Source of the DNA: Desmodus rotundus
Taxonomy: Eukaryota > Chordata > Mammalia > Chiroptera > Phyllostomidae
Length of the DNA: 64,000 nt
Direction: 5' to 3'
Assembly: GCF_022682495.2 (NCBI RefSeq)
Contig: NC_071394.1
Span: 24,400,470 to 24,464,469, forward strand
Shown here: positions 59,395 through 64,000 of the stretch, piece after piece
Layout of the letters: the number at the start of each line of letters is the position of its first letter
Numbering within the stretch: the stretch's first letter is position 1
The notes under the pieces: generated by a model
What the model saw: only the letters and a program-made list of their open reading frames with translations
Database searches by the model: none
What the model was told of the DNA's origin: nothing
Program-made: the position numbers and the translations under genes

Positions 59395-60064
59395 TCACTT
59401 ATTGCTAGTGGAAATGTAAATTGGTAAACCACTAGGGGAAACAGTATGGAGGCTCCTCAAAAACTTTAGAATAGAGTTACCATTGTATCTGCCAATCCCT
59501 CTTCTGGGTATCTACCCACCAAAATGTGAAAACATTTATTTGCAAAGATATGTGCACCCCTAGTTCACTGCTGCATTACTCACAGTAGCCAAGATATGGA
59601 AACAACTGAAGTGTCCTTCAACAGATGATTAAATAAAGATATGGTACATATACAATGAGATACTACTCAGCCATAGAAAGGATGAAATACTGCCATTTGC
59701 AACAATAAAAATGGATCTTGAGAATATCATGCTAAGTGAAATGGGTCAGACAGAAAAAGTCAAGAACCATATGACTTCACTCATATGTGGGACATAAAAC
59801 TAAAAGGTACAAGTGAACAAACAAGACAAACAAACAAACAAAACTCATAAACACAGGCAACAGTACGGTGGTTACCACAAGGAAGGAGTAGGGTTAGAGG
59901 CAGTAAAGGTTAAAGGTGGTTAAATACATGGTGACAGAAGATTTGACTTTGAGTGGTAAACACAATGTCATATACGGAGGATGTATCTCGACTTGTAAAC
60001 TTGAAACTTATACAATTTATTAACAATGTCACCCCAATAAATTTAAAGTTGTCAAAAAACAAAC
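59395..60064 (+). mobile_element. Older L1 3' end (L1MA-like)
   Basis: End of ORF2 and 3' UTR: 'cagtatggaggctcctcaaa', 'cttctgggtatctaccc', 'gccaagatatggaaacaactg', 'atcatgctaagtgaaatggg', 'gtggttaccacaaggaagg' and 'caccccaataaatttaaag'. It is more diverged than the L1s at 1-330 and 28989-31318. There is no obvious target-site duplication. Confidence 0.85.
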
Positions 60065-61285
60065 TAAAATAACTAACTTGAGAAATTAAATAATAATTAT
60101 AAATATACTTTATATTACTGGGAAAAAAGCAAAAGTATTAAGCATTCATTTTTTAAAGTTATAAATTTTGATCTACCTCCTATTGTTTGAAATTTAGATA
60201 AAATGTTAAATATTGCTTAAGTGTTAAAATAATGTAATGATCTAAATCTGAATTGTACAGGTAAAAGACACTTCAAGATTATCGAATCTGCTCTCTATAT
60301 GATTGAGAAACCAAAGAAATGCAAATACTTGCCCCAGGTCTAAGAGAATGTTCACAGGCAAATGGAATTAGAATCTAACCAATTGAGTGCTATTTCTACT
60401 CTAACATATGGAAATAAGCTAGAAAATTATTGAATATTAATTCTGCTAATCACAAAATGCTGTATATTTGTCTAAAAATACAAGAGCTATACTATGCTTA
60501 AGAAAAATTAGAGCTCTGAAATAATCCATTATTAAACATAACAATAAATCTCAATCAAAACTTCTATCCGTACATGCATTTGTTTTTGCTGTATAAGTAA
60601 CAGATAAGGGTATGTTACGTTTGCAGGCTCTAGGACGCTGGAATTTTTAGTCACCAGAATTTTATTTTGACTGATACTGTAGCACTGTGACAGGCAAGAA
60701 TGAAATGGCCCTTATTCAGCAGCTGCACCTCGGAGCACTTGTTCAAGGGCACCAGACAGAATTTGATAATACACTGCCAGAACAAACGTGCTCTACCTGT
60801 GTTCGTTTCAGAGAGAACGCTGAAAAGTCAAATTTAGAAGTAAACAAAAATGAATAACATACCATATTTTTTAACTTAAGATAATCTTTTTTACTAACAT
60901 TTGGACAATTTTTACTCTCTCTAATGAATAAGTAAATATTCGGACATTTAAAAATTATTTGCAAATTTTACTCTTCAAACTTATGGGGAAAGTGTATTTT
61001 GCCAAGCAGTTTTCTTTAACAGCTAAGTACATAGATTAAAGTATTGGGCTCTGTTGATTAAAGCACAAGACAATACTCCACATAACCAATCAAAAGAAAA
61101 TGTAAAGATTATTTTGCTTATGATTATATTCTCTGAAAATTCTTAAAGATATAGTATCTTTCAAAATTATTGCCACAGAAATTTTAAAGTTACATAACCC
61201 TAAAACAGTAAACCTGTTTGAATACATTCGATGACAGACATCCATGAAATGCAGAATACATACCGACATACACACTGTGCTCATA
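60065..61285. other. Intronic sequence with a possible MIR fragment
   Basis: A diverged MIR-like stretch on the minus strand lies at about 60260-60410 ('acttgccccaggtctaagag', 'ggaattagaatctaacc'). The remainder was not recognised. Confidence 0.4.
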
Positions 61286-61287
61286 TA

Positions 61288-61841
61288 TTGGGTTGGCCAA
61301 AAAGTTTGTTCAGTTTCTTCTGTAAGATGCCTCTAGTAGTGCTTAGTTATCTTTAACTTCATTTGAAACAATTTTGTTAGATAGTATTGTGACAGCTGTC
61401 ATATCAGTGTGCATTTAAAAAAGCTTATCAAAATTGGTGAATTTTTGTGTATCCATTTTAATACTGAAGATGGAAGAAAATAAGCAACATTTTCAATGTA
61501 CTACACTTTATCATTTCAAGAAAGGTAAAAATGCAACTGAAATGGAAAAAAAGATTTACACAGTGTATGGAGAAGTTGCTGTGACTAAGTGAACATGTCA
61601 AAAGTGGTTTGCAACGTTTCTTGGTACTACTGACATTTTGGCCAAATAATTATCTGCTGTGGGGCTGCCTTATGCATGGGAAGATGCTTAGCAGCACCCC
61701 TGGCCTCTACTCCCTGGAAGCCAATAGTGGGAGATAGCTGACATACTCAAAATATCCAAATCAATAAAGTTATTGGTGAAAATGAAAAATGTATCTTTTA
61801 TTTTATGGAAAAAACTAAATGCGCTTTTTGGCCAACTCAGT
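61288..61841 (+). mobile_element. Mariner element carrying MER20 sequence
   Basis: The left end TTGGGTTGGCCAAAAAGTTT and the right end, as reverse complement CTGAGTTGGCCAAAAAGCGC, are mariner terminal repeats bordered by TA. The left body keeps transposase-coding remnants up to 'gtcaaaagtggtttgcaacg' (61617). Then, without any mariner sequence for the catalytic core, comes a segment (about 61620-61735) that reads as MER20. The mariner 3' end resumes with 'catactcaaaatatccaaat'. Confidence 0.8.
61620..61735 (-). repeat. MER20 fragment inside the mariner element
   Basis: 'ttggtactactgacattttgg', 'ataattatctgctgtggggctg', 'gatgcttagcagcacccctgg' and 'cctctactccctggaagcca' form the reverse complement of the MER20 (hAT-Charlie) right half. 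Neither MER20 terminus is complete. Confidence 0.75.
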
Positions 61842-61992
61842 GTAAATCATCTGTATAATTAAAATATTAATATGTACATGTGATGAATTTTGGACAAGGC
61901 AGAATTAAACTCGCATAAATATGATTCAGTTGCTAGATTTGAAAAAAGTTGAAGCATGAGCAGATTTCCAAAACATTGATGTAATTCACTGT

Positions 61993-62114
61993 GCAGGGTG
62001 GAACAAAAGTAGGTTTACAGTTGCTCATATGGAAAATAATACAATACATGATGAATAACAATACAATAAACTTTTGTACTCACAACTGTAAACCTACTTT
62101 TGCCAAACCTTGTA
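61993..62114. mobile_element. Short mariner-type MITE with long inverted repeats
   Basis: The left repeat at 61995-62024 (CAAAAGTAGGTTTACAGTTG core) and the right repeat at 62082-62112 (CAACTGTAAACCTACTTTTG core) are inverted and nearly identical. They enclose about 57 bp of AT-rich sequence. The total length is about 120 bp, with TA-rich flanks and no coding capacity. Confidence 0.85.
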
Positions 62115-62119
62115 TATAG

Positions 62120-64000
62120 AATTTTTCCAAATTCACACATACTTTATTACAGTTAAAGTAATATAAGGAAAGCTCTCTATGATTTAAAAAATATATAAAA
62201 AGTAAATTACAAGTACTATTTACACTTAAGTTAGACAGATAAGGGTGCTTTTAAGTCTTATCTATCTTTACAAATATAAATAATGTAATAATGTCATGCT
62301 TGTTTGGTTTTAGAAACACTTAACCAGAGTTAAAAACAAAGTGGGGAAAAAAGGTAAATTAAATAGTATCTCCCAAATTCCAAAACCACCAGCTGAGAGT
62401 ATAAAACTCTATATAACTCACTGCATATTATGTAAACTCTGAAGAACCAACCAGTAGTATTTACTTTTGCATTTTAAAGAACTGCTTTATTAAAACCATT
62501 TTTTTAGAGTCAACTTAACTGTTTTCTATTTTCTAGAAATTCCAATAAAGCTTATTTTAATGTCCCCTTAATCTAAGTAGTCATATAAAATATAGAAAAC
62601 AGCTTTCCACATAGGCAATATCATTTATTTATACTTATTTAGCATTTCTATAATTAGCTCCACTCCTAGATACTTAAAAACCCATCACGGCTCTTCTCTC
62701 TGAATCTGTTAAGGATTTCATAGTACTCTCCATAACAATTCCATATAACGTCCTATTATTTTGATTGTTACCTGAGGTAAATAAGGCAAAGAGCCAAGTT
62801 TAATTAGTTTATGACATACATGCATCTCTCTCTAATCATAAGAGTATTTTCAAAATACAATATTTTGTCTAATATGTTGGTGCTTACATTATTAAAGAAT
62901 GTTCTAAAACATATGAGCAGTTTTCAGACTTAGAACAAGATGAAGAAAACTACTTATTCCTGTTTTGATCACTTGGAAGGTTTAGTAACTCAGGGCCATT
63001 ATTCCAACAATAATTACCATTTCAGCGTCAAACAGGAGGCCCAACCAGTGGATCTGGCCCACTGTGATACACTTTCTTTGGCCAGAAGAGTTGTTTGCAA
63101 AGTTGACATAGGAATTAGAGGTTTTGACTTCCTGAAACATCAGATCTGGCAACATTGCCTGCATTCCCGTGTGCCCACGACTAGCCGATGCTGAGCAGTA
63201 GTTTCTCCTTTAAAGGGAGCATGTGCTCTGCGGGTGGCCACAATTCCCAGCATGACCTTGTCCTTAAGCCTCATTTTAATCACTCATATCACCTGCTTGG
63301 CACCATTAGGACTTTGAGTTTGAGATGCCTGGACTAGTATTAGAACACTGTGACTCGAGGAGTCATAGAAATTAAACTTAGTCTGCAAAAAATTCTGTGA
63401 GAGTTTCCTTTAGAACAAATCTCAGTTACCTTTCTGTTGGGAGTTTCTATGGTCACTTTCCTATTTCTGGTAAAGCTTAGGAGTAAAATATGGTTAATAG
63501 TTCTAGTTTGTTTCTAGTTAGTTGGTCAATACTAGATACACTGAGCAATTGTTTCTATACAGTTAGGAGGAACAATTAAAGATTTTATTCTAATAAAATT
63601 AAAAATCCTAGCCTCCCCACCAAACCAGCTAAAAGATCATTAAGGCATTTTTTTTGTATGTGATTTTCATTATAAATATGCAAATACTGGAACCCAAAAG
63701 AGTTAATGACTCAGTAAAGTCATCAAGCATGCTATTGTCAACCTTGACTTGAACAAAACACCTATTTGAATAGACAACTGTTACTGAAAAAAACAAAGAA
63801 ATGAAGGGTAGCTATGTGCTTATGCAACTTATTTTGCTAAAAGTTTAAGAATTTAATTGCCATTATTATCATTGTGTTTTAAGATTTGTCATACATTCAA
63901 GGCAGATTTAAATGCACTTACGGTCTTAGCACTACTCTCACTATTTGTCACTGCAGTAGAATTAGAATAGGCTATTTATGTGGTAACATTCTGTGAGAGT
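62120..64000. other. Intronic sequence, one unresolved repeat-like patch
   Basis: The patch 62940-63330 is more GC-rich, with 'agatctggcaacattgcctgc' and similar phrases that have the feel of an old interspersed repeat, but I cannot name it. The rest is AT-rich and unrecognised to the window end. Confidence 0.35.

Larger units (their letters stand above)
40003..64000 (-). other. Inferred RIMS2 intron upstream of the exon
   Basis: This is sequence to the right of the exon, which is upstream in the direction of transcription. No minus-strand frame here resembles RIM domains (zinc finger, PDZ, C2A) or the linker exons. It is filled with transposable-element remnants, listed separately. Confidence 0.6.

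Overview
The window is nuclear DNA from a bat, most likely a yangochiropteran. It carries at least eight copies of a tRNA-derived SINE of the bat Ves type. These have the 'CCCTGGCTGGTGTGGCTCAG' head, a CT-rich middle and an AATAAATAAAAT tail. It also has an L1 with a readable target-site duplication, an ORF1-only half-LINE (HAL1 type), several mariner-type DNA transposons, and the usual layer of old mammalian repeats (MIR, L2, MER5A, MER20, MaLR LTRs, hAT and Tigger MITEs). The sequence is AT-rich and gene-poor. I see no prokaryotic genes, rRNA genes or CRISPR arrays.

One protein-coding host exon is convincing. It lies on the minus strand at about 39761-40002 and encodes 80 codons recognisable as the Ser/Lys-rich segment before the C2B domain of a RIM active-zone protein, best matching RIMS2. 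It has a 3' splice site with a good pyrimidine tract and a usable 5' splice site. It stands out as a GC- and CpG-rich island in AT-rich flanks. The rest of the window is therefore read as intron of this gene, transcribed right to left: the upstream intron at 40003-64000 and the downstream intron at 1-39760. No neighbouring RIMS2 exon was found, in line with very large introns.

Layout. 1-330: 3' end of an L1 cut by the window edge. 330-6100: old L2/MIR remnants and a natural hairpin. 6100-6590: broken mariner transposase. 7.5-20 kb: Ves SINEs, old L1 tails, MLT1 LTRs, CT-rich L2 debris and a 32-bp perfect palindrome at 20401. 20.8-21.6 kb and 32.2-32.9 kb: two copies of one mariner family with different internal deletions. 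26.6-27.1 kb: hAT MITE split by a Ves SINE. 28.99-31.32 kb: 5'-truncated L1 with TSD. 34.6-38.3 kb: MaLR LTR, Ves and L2. 39.8-40.0 kb: RIMS2 exon. 41-52 kb: MIR/L2, old L1, Tigger MITE, hAT MITE and MER5A. 53.8-55.7 kb: HAL1-type element. 56.2 kb: older, more tRNA-like SINE inside a MIR. 59.4-60.1 kb: old L1 3' end. 61.3-62.1 kb: mariner element carrying MER20 sequence, and a mariner-type hairpin MITE.

Apart from the exon, everything recognisable is transposon-derived, and every transposon ORF seen is broken. Most LINE fragments lie on the plus strand, antisense to RIMS2, as is common inside genes. I did not find a new biological system. The most interesting items are the half-LINE, the two deletion-derivative mariners, the mariner/MER20 composite, the 32-bp palindrome, and a possible alternative 5' extension of the RIMS2 exon. 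Repeat names come from memory of consensus sequences and could not be checked by search.
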